Positions 7,507 to 15,864 of a stretch of 35,615 nucleotides of DNA are shown piece by piece. Origin of the DNA: an uncultured Oleiphilus sp. (GTDB lineage: Bacteria > Pseudomonadota > Gammaproteobacteria > Pseudomonadales > Oleiphilaceae); assembly GCA_913020045.1 (NCBI GenBank), contig CAJWBE010000037.1, positions 1-35,615 of the forward strand, given 5' to 3'. The notes beneath the pieces are model-generated. The model made no database searches. It was given only the letters and a program-made list of their open reading frames with translations, and was not told the DNA's origin. The translations under genes were made by a program, and so were the position numbers. Numbering within the stretch: position 1 is the first letter of the stretch; every line of letters starts with the position of its first letter.

Positions 7507-8178
7507 ATGTTTACAGGCATTATCGAAGCAATTGGGCGAATCGATAAAGTCGTTCGTCAAACACATGATTTGAGTTTGGTGATCGATGTTGGGCAGTTGT
7601 GCCTTGGCGATGTCCAGTTAGGCGATAGCATTGCTGTAAACGGTGTGTGCCTTACCGTTGTTAGTTTGCTGGGCAATGCCTTTGAAGCGGATGTCTCGAT
7701 TGAGTCCTTAGGCAACACTAATATTGGGGCTTTTACGGTCGGGTCGCGAGTCAACCTTGAGAAAGCGTTAACCTTGTCGACGCGATTGGGTGGACACATG
7801 GTGAGCGGGCATGTCGATGGCGTTGGCCACGTTGCTCGAATTACGAAAGACGGGCGCTCGACGCGTTATGATATTGATGCGCCTGCTGAGTTACATAAAT
7901 ACATCGCAGCAAAAGGCTCGATTACGGTGGATGGTGTTAGCCTAACGGTAACAGCGCTGCGCCCTGAAGGTTTTAGTTTAAATATCGTGCCGCACACAGC
8001 AGGCAACACGATTATTCCAGAGTATTTGGTAGGGACCTCTTTGCATTTGGAAGTGGATGTGATCGCTCGTTATACAGAGCGGCTATTGAATGCGGGAAGT
8101 GTTAGCAAGCCGAGTGAGCCTGCTAGCGCGCTAGATAAAGATTTTTTGTACGCTCATGGTTTTACCGGGCGCCACTAG
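7507..8178 (+). CDS. ribE: riboflavin synthase, alpha chain
   Basis: This enzyme dismutates two 6,7-dimethyl-8-ribityllumazine molecules to riboflavin and the pyrimidinedione precursor. The protein (223 residues, ribC in E. coli naming) shows the internal duplication typical of the family. Each barrel carries an equivalent motif: MFTGIIEAIG and SIAVNGVCLTV in the first, GHVDGVG and SITVDGVSLTV in the second. It sits between ribD and ribB, with short gaps on both sides. The C-terminal tail after about residue 200 is slightly longer than in E. coli and serine-rich. Confidence 0.95.
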   Translation: MFTGIIEAIGRIDKVVRQTHDLSLVIDVGQLCLGDVQLGDSIAVNGVCLTVVSLLGNAFEADVSIESLGNTNIGAFTVGSRVNLEKALTLSTRLGGHMVSGHVDGVGHVARITKDGRSTRYDIDAPAELHKYIAAKGSITVDGVSLTVTALRPEGFSLNIVPHTAGNTIIPEYLVGTSLHLEVDVIARYTERLLNAGSVSKPSEPASALDKDFLYAHGFTGRH

Positions 8179-8205
8179 TTTGGTGTTCGATTATATGGAG
8201 GCTTA

Positions 8206-9315
8206 ATGAAGCTCAATACTGTTGAAGAGCTTGTCGAAGATATTCGTCAAGGCAAAATGGTTGTGTTGATGGATGATGAAGATCGCGAAAACGAAGGCGA
8301 CTTAGTCATGGCGGCAGAACAGGTGCGCCCCGAAGATATTAACTTTATGGCGACAAACGCACGTGGTCTAATTTGTTTGACCTTAACACGAGAGCGTTGT
8401 GATTTTTTGGGTCTCAACCCAATGGTACAAGCGAATCATGCTCAATTTAGCACTAACTTTACAGCCTCTATTGAGGCGGCAGAAGGCGTTACCACCGGTA
8501 TTTCTGCAGCAGATCGAGCGCACACTATCCGTGTTGCGGTAGGTCGTAATACTGAGCCGAGAGATATTGTTCAGCCCGGTCATGTTTTTCCGATAGCAGC
8601 GCAAGCAGGTGGTGTTTTGAGCCGTGCAGGGCATACCGAGGCTGGTTGCGATTTAGCGCGTATGGCAGGCTTTGAAGCGGCGGCGGCCATTGTTGAGATT
8701 ATGAATGAAGACGGCACCATGGCACGTCGTCCGGACTTGGAAGTTTTTGCCAAGGAACATAATCTAAAAATCGGCACAATCGCTGATATGATTCACTACC
8801 GTGCGATGAATGAGCAAACGGTAGTGCGCCAAGATGAGAAAGAAATTGATACAGAGTACGGCCCTTTCAAACTCATCACCTATAAAGATACCTTGCAGCA
8901 GAATACACATATGGCCTTTGTGAAAGGCGATCTCGAACAAGCCGATTCGCCGGTTGTACGTGTGCAGTCTCCCGATATCCTTCGAGATACCTTGGGCGTG
9001 AAAAAAGAGGGCTCTGAAAGCTGGTCTTCGCATCGCGCCATGGAGCGTATTCAGCAAGAAGGTGCTGGCGTACTGGTGGTGTTGCGTGAATACGCAGAGC
9101 AGGACTTGGCAGAGCGACTAGATGACTTTTATGCTGATCGACCAGCAACTGCGCAGACCGGTACTGGCGCGTATCTAACGGTCGGCACCGGTTCGCAGAT
9201 ATTACGAGATCTTGGCGTGACAAAAATGCGTCTTCTCAATCCTCCAGTCAAGTTTTCCGCTATTTCGGGGTTTGACTTGGAAGTCGTAGAGTTTATTCCG
9301 TACGCTGAAAAGTAA
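8206..9315 (+). CDS. ribB: 3,4-dihydroxy-2-butanone-4-phosphate synthase with a degenerate RibA-like domain
   Basis: The N-terminal domain (about 1-200) makes 3,4-dihydroxy-2-butanone 4-phosphate from ribulose 5-phosphate. It has the acidic metal site DDEDRENEGD, FMATNARGLICLTL and RAGHTEAGCDLA. The C-terminal half (about 205-369) has the fold outline of GTP cyclohydrolase II, but where active enzymes have three zinc cysteines after VRVHS, this protein reads VRVQSPDILRDTL; the C-terminal half contains no cysteine at all. It is therefore expected to be inactive as a cyclohydrolase, and a separate ribA should exist elsewhere. Such RibB-degenerate-RibA hybrids are known in proteobacteria. An ATATGGAGG ribosome site precedes the ATG. 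Confidence 0.95.
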   Translation: MKLNTVEELVEDIRQGKMVVLMDDEDRENEGDLVMAAEQVRPEDINFMATNARGLICLTLTRERCDFLGLNPMVQANHAQFSTNFTASIEAAEGVTTGISAADRAHTIRVAVGRNTEPRDIVQPGHVFPIAAQAGGVLSRAGHTEAGCDLARMAGFEAAAAIVEIMNEDGTMARRPDLEVFAKEHNLKIGTIADMIHYRAMNEQTVVRQDEKEIDTEYGPFKLITYKDTLQQNTHMAFVKGDLEQADSPVVRVQSPDILRDTLGVKKEGSESWSSHRAMERIQQEGAGVLVVLREYAEQDLAERLDDFYADRPATAQTGTGAYLTVGTGSQILRDLGVTKMRLLNPPVKFSAISGFDLEVVEFIPYAEK

Positions 9316-9359
9316 AGCCTCAGCTAGTACAACAGTTAATTGATTAAGAGCGATAGAGT

Positions 9360-9836
9360 ATGAGAAACATTAAAACGTATGAAGGCGACTTCAAAAATGT
9401 CTCCGGTAAGTTTGCGATGGTGGTGGGGCGTTTCAATAGTTTTGTAGTGGAAAGCTTGTTAGAAGGTGCGATCGATGCGTTGGTTCGCCAAGGTATCCCA
9501 GAAAGCGATATTGAAATCTATCGCGTACCGGGTGCCTTCGAGATTCCATTAGCCGTTAAACGTATCGCTGAAAGCAAAAAATACGATGCAATTGTGGCAC
9601 TAGGTGCTGTGATTCGCGGTGGTACTCCACACTTTGAATATGTTGCTGGAGAGTGCACCAAGGGGCTTGGGTCGTTGTCTCTTGAGTATGCGATGCCGGT
9701 TGCATTTGGCGTTTTGACCGTTGACTCGATTGAACAAGCGATTGAGCGTTCAGGCACTAAAGCTGGTAATAAGGGCGCTGAGGCTGCAATGTCGGTGTTA
9801 GAGATGCTTCAGCTTTTCAAAGGAGCGGGTATTTAA
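9360..9836 (+). CDS. ribH: 6,7-dimethyl-8-ribityllumazine synthase
   Basis: Lumazine synthase joins the RibB product with the RibD-derived pyrimidine and forms icosahedral or pentameric shells in the cytosol. The protein is 158 residues, full length. It has the substrate-binding VVGRFNSFV segment, the [13 protein letters not shown] motif and [16 protein letters not shown], whose His is the catalytic base. Its stop codon is immediately followed by the GTG start of nusB, as in many gammaproteobacteria, so the two are probably translated from one message. Confidence 0.97.
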   Translation: MRNIKTYEGDFKNVSGKFAMVVGRFNSFVVESLLEGAIDALVRQGIPESDIEIYRVPGAFEIPLAVKRIAESKKYDAIVALGAVIRGGTPHFEYVAGECTKGLGSLSLEYAMPVAFGVLTVDSIEQAIERSGTKAGNKGAEAAMSVLEMLQLFKGAGI

Positions 9837-10301
9837 GTGTCCGATACGCAAGCGCCTAAAGGGCCCAGTACGTCACAACGCAAACGAGCTAGAAAGCTGG
9901 TGCTTCAAGCTCTGTACCAATGGCAGTTGTCGCAGTCGTCTTTGAGTCAAATCGAAGCGGAGTTCCGTACTGACAATGATTTCGCTAAGGTTGATATTGA
10001 GTACTTTAGCGAGGTTTTCTACGCGATTCCCAAGATGGTAGATGAGTTAGATAAGCAGTTTGATGTGTTCCTGGACCGAGCTATTACAGATGTAGATCCG
10101 ATTGAGGTCTCGCTGCTGAGAATGGGAACCTACGAGCTGATGCACCGTGTTGATATCCCATATCGAGTAGTGCTCAATGAAGCGGTTGAGCTAGCCAAGC
10201 AATTTGGCGGCACTGATGGCCACAAATATATTAATAGTATTTTGGATAAGCTTAGCTTGCGACTGCGCTCTGCAGAAACAAGCCGCTTTAAGAAGTCTTA
10301 A
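9837..10301 (+). CDS. nusB: transcription antitermination factor NusB
   Basis: NusB binds boxA RNA with S10/NusE and supports antitermination at rRNA operons. The 154-residue all-helical protein contains RKRARKLVLQALYQWQL near the N terminus and the conserved DPIEVSLLRMGTYEL and PYRVVLNEAVELAKQFG motifs. The start is a GTG directly abutting the ribH stop codon; the AAAGGAGCGGG ribosome site lies inside the end of ribH. A basic, disordered N-terminal extension of about 12 residues precedes the domain. Confidence 0.96.
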   Translation: MSDTQAPKGPSTSQRKRARKLVLQALYQWQLSQSSLSQIEAEFRTDNDFAKVDIEYFSEVFYAIPKMVDELDKQFDVFLDRAITDVDPIEVSLLRMGTYELMHRVDIPYRVVLNEAVELAKQFGGTDGHKYINSILDKLSLRLRSAETSRFKKS

Positions 10302-10319
10302 GCATCTGTCGTAGGCCCT

Positions 10320-11303
10320 ATGGTTGAGTCCACTGTTTCGGAGTTTGACCTGATAAAGCGCTATTTTTATGCGCTTGGGCCTCGAGATGAAAGCGTCATT
10401 GTCGGCCCTGGTGATGACTGTGCGGTTATTGTCCCTCCTCTCAACACAAAGCTTTGCTGCTCCATTGATACCCTAGTTGAGGGTGTTCATTTTCCGCCGG
10501 GGATGCAGAGTAAACATGTCGCAACACGAGCGTTAGGCTCGGCTTTGAGTGACCTTGCCGCTATGGGAGCAAGTCCTTCTCATTTTACCCTATCGCTTAC
10601 AATGCCTAGTGCTGATGCCGAGTGGCTCAACGGCTTTGCTGCAGCATTAGCCGGCATGTCTGAGCTGTATGGTGTCGCCCTGGTTGGCGGTGACACGACG
10701 AGAGGGCCTTTGAGTGTCTCGATTCAGGTGCATGGCTGGTTGCCGGTTGATGCAGGTCTTATGAGATCCGGCGCTCAGCCCGGCGACCTACTTGTGGTTT
10801 CAGGTACTTTGGGTGATGCCGGGGCTGGCCTTAAATTAGTGCTTTCTGACAATCATACTGATGCGACTGCTGGGAGTAGTGAATATGTGCTGGAACATCG
10901 GTTTTATTGTCCTCAGCCCAGACTTGAGTTAGGTAAGCACTTGCTGGATAACGCTTCATCATGCATCGACATCTCGGATGGCCTGCTGAGTGATGCGTGT
11001 CATATTGCTCAGCGATCGGATGTTTGTCTGTCGATAGATGCGCGTACATTGCCCATTTCGAGCGCCCTGAGTAAGGTTTATCCAAAGCATTCGACGGAGC
11101 TTGCGCTCGGGGCAGGAGATGACTATGAATTGTTGTTTACGGTGAAGCCTGGTGATATGCCGGACTTGATGAAAAACTCTTCGACACCCTTAACGGTTAT
11201 TGGGAATGTTGCCGCAAGTGTTGACGGCACGGATTTAGAGCTTCTTGGTGCAGAAGGCCTTGATATCAAACAATTGAAACGGGGGTACGTCCATTTTGAG
11301 TAA
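10320..11303 (+). CDS. thiL: thiamine-monophosphate kinase
   Basis: ThiL phosphorylates thiamine monophosphate to the active cofactor thiamine diphosphate, using ATP. The 327-residue protein is of normal length. It shows FDLIKRYF at the start, the metal- and nucleotide-binding VGPGDDCAV, SALSDLAAMGA, GGDTTRGP and the late DISDGLLSDA and GAGDDYELLF motifs of the PurM-like fold. It lies 18 bases after nusB and overlaps pgpA by 8 bases, which indicates translational coupling. Confidence 0.96.
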   Translation: MVESTVSEFDLIKRYFYALGPRDESVIVGPGDDCAVIVPPLNTKLCCSIDTLVEGVHFPPGMQSKHVATRALGSALSDLAAMGASPSHFTLSLTMPSADAEWLNGFAAALAGMSELYGVALVGGDTTRGPLSVSIQVHGWLPVDAGLMRSGAQPGDLLVVSGTLGDAGAGLKLVLSDNHTDATAGSSEYVLEHRFYCPQPRLELGKHLLDNASSCIDISDGLLSDACHIAQRSDVCLSIDARTLPISSALSKVYPKHSTELALGAGDDYELLFTVKPGDMPDLMKNSSTPLTVIGNVAASVDGTDLELLGAEGLDIKQLKRGYVHFE

Positions 11304-11787
11304 GTTGCCTAAGGGTTTTCTGTTGAACCCTATTCATTTTGCAGCATTTGGTTTTGGCAGTGGCTGCTCCCCTAAGGCGCCAGGTACAGCAGGCACGCTG
11401 ATGGCGGTACCTATCTATTTGTTGATGCAGTATTTGTCGCTCGACATATACGCGCTGTTATTGCTCGTTGCGTTTGTGGTCGGGGTTTGGTTCTGTTCGA
11501 AAGCGTCGAAGGCGCTTGGGGTGCATGACCACGGTGGCATTGTATGGGATGAGTTTGTCGGTTTTTGGATTACGATGCTTGCGGCACCGCAAGGATGGTT
11601 GTGGGTAATCTACGGATTTTTATTGTTTCGGCTTTTTGATATCTGGAAACCTCAACCAATAAAACTCGTTGACCGTCACGTGCACGGAGGCTTCGGCATC
11701 ATGCTTGATGACGTTCTTGCGGGTATATACGCGTGGCTTGTTTTGCAGCTGACGGCTTACACGATTAATGGCTCACTGCCTTTTTAA
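11296..11787 (+). CDS. pgpA: phosphatidylglycerophosphatase A
   Basis: PgpA removes phosphate from phosphatidylglycerophosphate to give phosphatidylglycerol in the inner membrane. The 163-residue protein has GSGCSPKAPGTAGTL near the N terminus, three to four hydrophobic segments, and the conserved WDEFVGFWITM and DRHVHGGFGIMLDDVLAG motifs. The start appears to be a TTG (11296) inside the last codons of thiL; no ATG lies before the first conserved motif. It is the last gene of the nrdR-rib run and converges with the next gene only 7 bases away. Confidence 0.94.
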   Translation: MSKLPKGFLLNPIHFAAFGFGSGCSPKAPGTAGTLMAVPIYLLMQYLSLDIYALLLLVAFVVGVWFCSKASKALGVHDHGGIVWDEFVGFWITMLAAPQGWLWVIYGFLLFRLFDIWKPQPIKLVDRHVHGGFGIMLDDVLAGIYAWLVLQLTAYTINGSLPF

Positions 11788-11794
11788 GCCGCTT

Positions 11795-11992
11795 TCAGTG
11801 AATGCTGGGCAGCTTCTCAACGACATGAAGGAAGCGTTGCAAACTTTGAGATGCTCTTTGCTTGTCTGCGTAAGGTCCGCTATCAAAGCCTTCGCGAGTC
11901 GAAAAGTACCATTGATTGCCCACACAGAAGAAACGGTCTGAGCGAAATGGTATATCGCCGAGCTCTCCAGTTCTATGGTTTGCCGCGTGCAT
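11795..11992 (-). CDS. small DUF6316-like protein
   Basis: This is a 65-residue soluble protein of unknown function. The pattern FRSDRFFCVGNQWYFSTREG followed by a short helix (DKQRASQSLQRFL) is one I associate with the DUF6316 family of small gammaproteobacterial proteins. The start is placed at the ATG ending at 11992 because AGAGGTGA stands six bases upstream; an ATG 16 codons earlier lacks a ribosome site. It converges with pgpA and is divergent from the lipoprotein gene. Confidence 0.7.
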   Translation of the reverse strand: MHAANHRTGELGDIPFRSDRFFCVGNQWYFSTREGFDSGPYADKQRASQSLQRFLHVVEKLPSIH

Positions 11993-12087
11993 AATTATCA
12001 CCTCTATTGTTTTTGTTTGGTTGATTATTAGCCTTCCCAATCAAATGTATATCAAAATTCACATTTATCAACACTCTCGTTAAGCAT

Positions 12088-12115
12088 TTGTCGAATGTGC
12101 GTTGATATTCGACAA
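12088..12115. promoter_or_regulatory. perfect 9-bp inverted repeat in a divergent promoter region
   Basis: TTGTCGAAT (12088-12096) and ATTCGACAA (12107-12115) form a perfect inverted repeat with a 10-base centre. It lies about 95 bases upstream of the DUF6316-like start and 83 bases upstream of the lipoprotein start. The size and spacing suit a dimeric regulator binding on adjacent helical faces. The regulator is unknown; a hairpin is also possible because TTTT follows on the plus strand. Confidence 0.4.
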
Positions 12116-12198
12116 TTTTGGCTAAGCTGGCAGCTTGCTATTGAAAGCGATGGTAAGTCTCGTCAGAATGTCGGCAACTTTTTTGAATAGAGGTAGTT

Positions 12199-12828
12199 AT
12201 GGGTTTTTCTCGTCGAGTAGTTCTTTTGGTGTGTCTGCTGCTGTTAAGCGCATGTTCGAGTGGAAAATTAGTGAAAACGTACTCAGGTGATACCTTGCCT
12301 AAAGCACAACTTGCTTCGCTCACGGCGGGCGAGAATGTTTCTTTGTTGTCTGTGAATGGAGAAAAAGTGCCTGACTATTTGTTGAGCGGTATCTCCGTTG
12401 ATTATGGATTAAAGCCAGGTAAGCACGTTGTGCTATTTCAGTATGAAAGCGTCTGGAGTGTCGCTAGGGTTAGCGAAGACAGTCCGCGCTCAAAGGCGGT
12501 AGAGTCTGTTCCTCGCGAGGTGACTATCGATGTCAAGGCGGGCGACCGGTTGTCGTTTCGCTATGCAGAGGCTTCTAATATTAGAGAAGCGGAACGCTTA
12601 GCCTCGAATTTTGAGGCGGATGTGGTGAATCAAAAAGGTTGGGTATTAGCGAGCTCTGGTGACCCAGCGATTCAAAAAGTTGAAGCGCCAGAAGCCGTTG
12701 CGGCAGCAGGGGTGGGGGCGGTTGTTTCGCCCGGTTCGGGTCTACCTGCTGTTGATGCAATAAAAATACTCTGGGCAGACCTATCTGCGGAAGATAAAAA
12801 AGACTTTCTTAAATGGGCCTTTCAGTAA
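12199..12828 (+). CDS. lipoprotein resembling the UPF0319/YccT (DUF2057) family
   Basis: The 209-residue protein begins with a lipoprotein signal: a hydrophobic stretch, then LLSAC, with lipidated Cys19. The body has the order seen in the YccT family: a strand with LLSVNGEKV, a GKHVVLFQYE strand, and a C-terminal segment ending LSAEDKKDFLKWAFQ, which mirrors the family's final ...FLQWA motif. I make this match from memory of the motif layout, so it is moderate evidence. Known family members are periplasmic and lack a lipobox, so lipid anchoring would be a variation. A GAGGTAGTT ribosome site precedes the ATG. The function is unknown. A terminator hairpin follows at 12891-12917. Confidence 0.75.
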   Translation: MGFSRRVVLLVCLLLLSACSSGKLVKTYSGDTLPKAQLASLTAGENVSLLSVNGEKVPDYLLSGISVDYGLKPGKHVVLFQYESVWSVARVSEDSPRSKAVESVPREVTIDVKAGDRLSFRYAEASNIREAERLASNFEADVVNQKGWVLASSGDPAIQKVEAPEAVAAAGVGAVVSPGSGLPAVDAIKILWADLSAEDKKDFLKWAFQ

Positions 12829-12890
12829 CGGAGCCCAGTCACTCTATGAGTTAAATAAAGGGGGGCGCAATCAGATAGGCTAAAACAAGA

Positions 12891-12917
12891 GGCTGACCCG
12901 TTATTGGTCGGCCTTTT
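12891..12917 (+). terminator. terminator of the lipoprotein gene, overlapping the end of the convergent acyltransferase gene
   Basis: GGCTGACC (12891-12898) pairs with GGTCGGCC (12906-12913; one G-U pair) and is followed by TTTTC. The loop contains the stop codon of the convergent WS/DGAT gene (12901-12903), so the same hairpin may serve both directions. Confidence 0.55.
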
Positions 12918-14418
12918 CTTTATTGGAAAAGAGGTTGTTCACTAAGCCGACTGCGTCTTCGATTAGACCTGTTTGAGGCGCTGGCTTAAGGTTGGTTTCG
13001 CTGCTAGCTGTTAGCTGGCCTTCATCAATGGTTTTTAGCGCTTTTTCCAAGTAATGGCTAAACGACTCTGTCGTCTTGACGAGTTCAGGGCAATAGGTGG
13101 TCGTAAGGGTATATTGCCCGTTATAGCTGACAATCGTAATGCCGATACCAAGTCCGTCGAAAAGCGGGCTGGCGCAGGTATGACTGATGAGCTCGTTGTC
13201 TTCCATATATAGCGGGAACTGCGGACCTGGAATGTTTGTGATCGGAAGGTTAAACATGGGTTTGTGTTTCTGCGCGAGTAAGAACTCGGAGTAAACTCTC
13301 GCTGACAGGGCGGCCATGCATGACGGTATGAGCTCTGTCAGGCGCGCCGCTGAGATCGCTGCGTCATAGTGGCTGGATGATTGTGCGGACTCGTGAATTC
13401 GACGAATGCGCTGGATCGGGTCTTTTTCCGTTGTGACGAGCGAGAATAAGCTAGCGGCCAGCTGGTTGCCGGACTTTACTTCTAAGCTCGTAGAGCGAAC
13501 GGCAATGGGAGACATCGCAATCAAAGGTATTTTCGGAAGGGTTTTACTATTGTCGCTCAGGTAATGACATATCGCTTCTGCGCATATTCCCATGATGACA
13601 TCATTCGTTGTCACATCATTTAAATTCTGCCTGATCGTTCGTATCTGTGATGCCGGGATAACTAAGGTGTCGACGGCTCTTTTATTCGATACCGACTGAT
13701 TGACTGGAGTTTTTGCCACTTTCAGCAATGCATCGGGCAGGTTTAGGCCTTTTAAGCGCTCAGCTAGAACCCCATAGAATGCTGAAGCTGCCGTGTCTTT
13801 AGCGATGTGAGCTAGTTTCTTCGGAATACTAAACGCGTTGCTGTACGCCTCGTCAAGCCAGTTAGTTGACTTTGGTAAAGGGTTTGGTTGCCAGTTCTCT
13901 TCGTCCGGAAGTTCATGAACCTCAGGCGCCAGTTTTAATAGCTGACTTAGAATGTCGTCGCCGGTATTCCCGTCAACGGCAGAGATATGAATGTTAATGA
14001 TCAGCGCAAAGTGCTGCTTGCTGTATGGCGATTGCTTTTCTAAGCCTTCTACGTAGGTGACGTTCCATAAGGGCTTATCACGGTCCAGCGGTTTGCTTAG
14101 TATTGTTGCGGTTAGTTCGTTTAGGCTTGATTGCCCAGGAAGGTCTGATAGCGATAGGTAGTGAATGTGGTTGTCGATATCAAAATGCGGGTCTTCAGCC
14201 CAAGTAGGGAGCTCTAAGTTGAGCGACGACTCAAGTACGCGATGTCTAAATAAGCGTTCATTGCCTAGCTTGCTATAGAGTATTTCTCGAAATCGATTAA
14301 AGTTGAACCGAGACCGAGGGCTCTTTTTCTTAAATACAAATGCGCCGCCAACGTTAAGTGGGGCTCTGTCTGACTCTAAGTACAAAAACGAAGCATCTAG
14401 CTCTGAAAGCGATTCCAT
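12901..14418 (-). CDS. WS/DGAT-family acyltransferase with a non-canonical HHxxxDG motif
   Basis: Members esterify fatty alcohols or diacylglycerol with acyl-CoA to make wax esters or triacylglycerol stores. The 505-residue protein has the family start (LSELDASFLYLES), RHRV near residue 58, the KPLDRDKPLW motif (109-118), NDVIMGICAEAICHYL, and LPITNIPGPQFPLYM with a late LFDGLGIGITIVSYNG. At the active site the usual HHxxxDG reads HISAVDG (144-150): His144 and Asp149-Gly150 are present, but the second histidine, normally the catalytic base, is Ile145. The flanking match (HFALIINIH) leaves little doubt about alignment. It may be inactive, have another activity, or use a different residue. It is monocistronic and convergent with the lipoprotein gene. 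Confidence 0.88.
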   Translation of the reverse strand: MESLSELDASFLYLESDRAPLNVGGAFVFKKKSPRSRFNFNRFREILYSKLGNERLFRHRVLESSLNLELPTWAEDPHFDIDNHIHYLSLSDLPGQSSLNELTATILSKPLDRDKPLWNVTYVEGLEKQSPYSKQHFALIINIHISAVDGNTGDDILSQLLKLAPEVHELPDEENWQPNPLPKSTNWLDEAYSNAFSIPKKLAHIAKDTAASAFYGVLAERLKGLNLPDALLKVAKTPVNQSVSNKRAVDTLVIPASQIRTIRQNLNDVTTNDVIMGICAEAICHYLSDNSKTLPKIPLIAMSPIAVRSTSLEVKSGNQLAASLFSLVTTEKDPIQRIRRIHESAQSSSHYDAAISAARLTELIPSCMAALSARVYSEFLLAQKHKPMFNLPITNIPGPQFPLYMEDNELISHTCASPLFDGLGIGITIVSYNGQYTLTTTYCPELVKTTESFSHYLEKALKTIDEGQLTASSETNLKPAPQTGLIEDAVGLVNNLFSNKEKADQ

Positions 14419-14573
14419 AAAAACTCTTGCGGGTATCTCTTAGCGTTGTTTCAAGCAATTTGGCGCAGCCAAAAAGAGCTACGGTACCCAAATAGAAGTA
14501 GTGCTCAAAGGTTATTCGTACTACAAAGTTGAGCAGAGCCTCAGTATATGCCGAGAACCCAGTACTCGCCAGC

Positions 14574-15542
14574 CTATTTGTCTCTAGATACTGCTAGATT
14601 GGCGAGTCCGATAAGCGCTTTTTTGTACTCAGAGTCAGGTACAACGTTTAGGCTGGTGAGTGCGGCTCGTTGGCAGCGTAACGCCGCCTCCTGAGTGTAA
14701 TCTAGAGCGCCGCATGCTTTCACGATCTGGCAGATTTGATCTAGCTTAGCAGTTTCACCCGAGCGAATAGCTTTTCGGATAAGTTTGCGGTCTGTTTCAC
14801 TGGCGGTTTTCATTGCTTGAATTAAGGGGAGTGTTGGCTTTCCTTCCGCAAGATCGTCGCCGACATTCTTACCCATTGTTTCTGCGTTTCCAGTGTAGTC
14901 GAGCATGTCATCGACTAGCTGGAATGCAAGCCCAAGTTGAAGGCCGTATTCGGTGAGTGCGGCGTGCGTCTTTTTGTCGGCGTCGCTCAGATTAGCGGCC
15001 GAGCTTGCGGCGGCTTCAAATAGCATGGCTGTTTTGTTGCGAATAACGTTGAAATAGTTCTCTTCAGTGATGTCGGGGTTTTTGCAGTTAGTGAGTTGAA
15101 AAACCTCGCCTTCTGCAATGACCTTTGTTGCCTCTGCGAGAGTGTGCATGATGTCTAGGCTTTTTAGCTCCACCATCATTTGAAATGCGCGCGCATACAA
15201 AAAATCACCCACTAAAACGCTAGGCGCATTGCCCCACTTGGCATTCGCGGTTGATCGTCCTCTGCGCAAGTCAGACGTATCGACAACGTCATCGTGCAGT
15301 AATGTTGCGGTATGAAGAAACTCAATGACCGTGGCTAGCTTGACATGTTGCTGACCTCTATACCCAAGTGCGCCGCACACCAAAAGCACCAATAGAGGGC
15401 GCAAGCGCTTGCCACCACTTTCGATAATATACTCAGCTATTTTCTCGACGAGTGGGACGTCTGACGAAAGCTGTGAGGTAATTAGTTGGTTTGCTTGCTC
15501 AAAATCTTTTTCGACAACGTGGTAAATGTCTTGTATCTGCAT
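14574..15542 (-). CDS. ispB: octaprenyl (polyprenyl) diphosphate synthase
   Basis: IspB elongates farnesyl diphosphate with isopentenyl units to make the ubiquinone side chain. The 322-residue protein has GGKRLRPLL (43-51), the first aspartate-rich motif LLHDDVVDTSDLRRGRS (Asp84, Asp85, Asp88), and the second, FQLVDDMLDYTGN. It is divergent from rplU-rpmA, the conserved arrangement in gammaproteobacteria. The product chain length cannot be read with certainty; octaprenyl is assumed from the family. Confidence 0.93.
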   Translation of the reverse strand: MQIQDIYHVVEKDFEQANQLITSQLSSDVPLVEKIAEYIIESGGKRLRPLLVLLVCGALGYRGQQHVKLATVIEFLHTATLLHDDVVDTSDLRRGRSTANAKWGNAPSVLVGDFLYARAFQMMVELKSLDIMHTLAEATKVIAEGEVFQLTNCKNPDITEENYFNVIRNKTAMLFEAAASSAANLSDADKKTHAALTEYGLQLGLAFQLVDDMLDYTGNAETMGKNVGDDLAEGKPTLPLIQAMKTASETDRKLIRKAIRSGETAKLDQICQIVKACGALDYTQEAALRCQRAALTSLNVVPDSEYKKALIGLANLAVSRDK

Positions 15543-15864
15543 TTTTAGGGGTTCGTAATTCTATAATCGGCTAATAAATATGCGGGTAGGAGGCATGTAT
15601 AATGAAAGACGAATCGTATGAGTCGTGTGCGATGGTGTCAAGGAAAGAGCTAGCTTTCGTATGTTCTTGCATTTAAATACTTGATCGCATAGAATCACGC
15701 GCCCTCGAGGACATTGACGTTCCCTGTAATAGGGTTGCCGAAGAGCTTCCTATAGAAACAGGCGCTTCTAGCTAGGTATTTACTAGTCCGAAGTAATTAA
15801 GTAACGCAGAGATAAGCGCTTAAAGCGGCCTCGAGTAGTCTATTAGTTTGTGGAGAAACACAGA
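15543..15864 (+). promoter_or_regulatory. ispB-rplU intergenic region with a strong sigma70 promoter for rplU
   Basis: TTGCAT (15667-15672) and TAGAAT (15690-15695), spaced 17 bases, form a near-consensus promoter for the ribosomal protein genes. This gives a 5' leader of about 160 bases before the rplU start codon. The leader contains a small CCCTGTAATAGGG hairpin just after 15720. No gene is seen in this stretch. The ispB promoter must also lie here on the minus strand but is not clear. Confidence 0.65.

Noticed and set aside
6293-8205. Possible FMN riboswitch in front of ribD, ribE or ribB
   Set aside because: Gaps between these genes are under 60 bases, too short for the aptamer, and no conserved RFN segments were seen.
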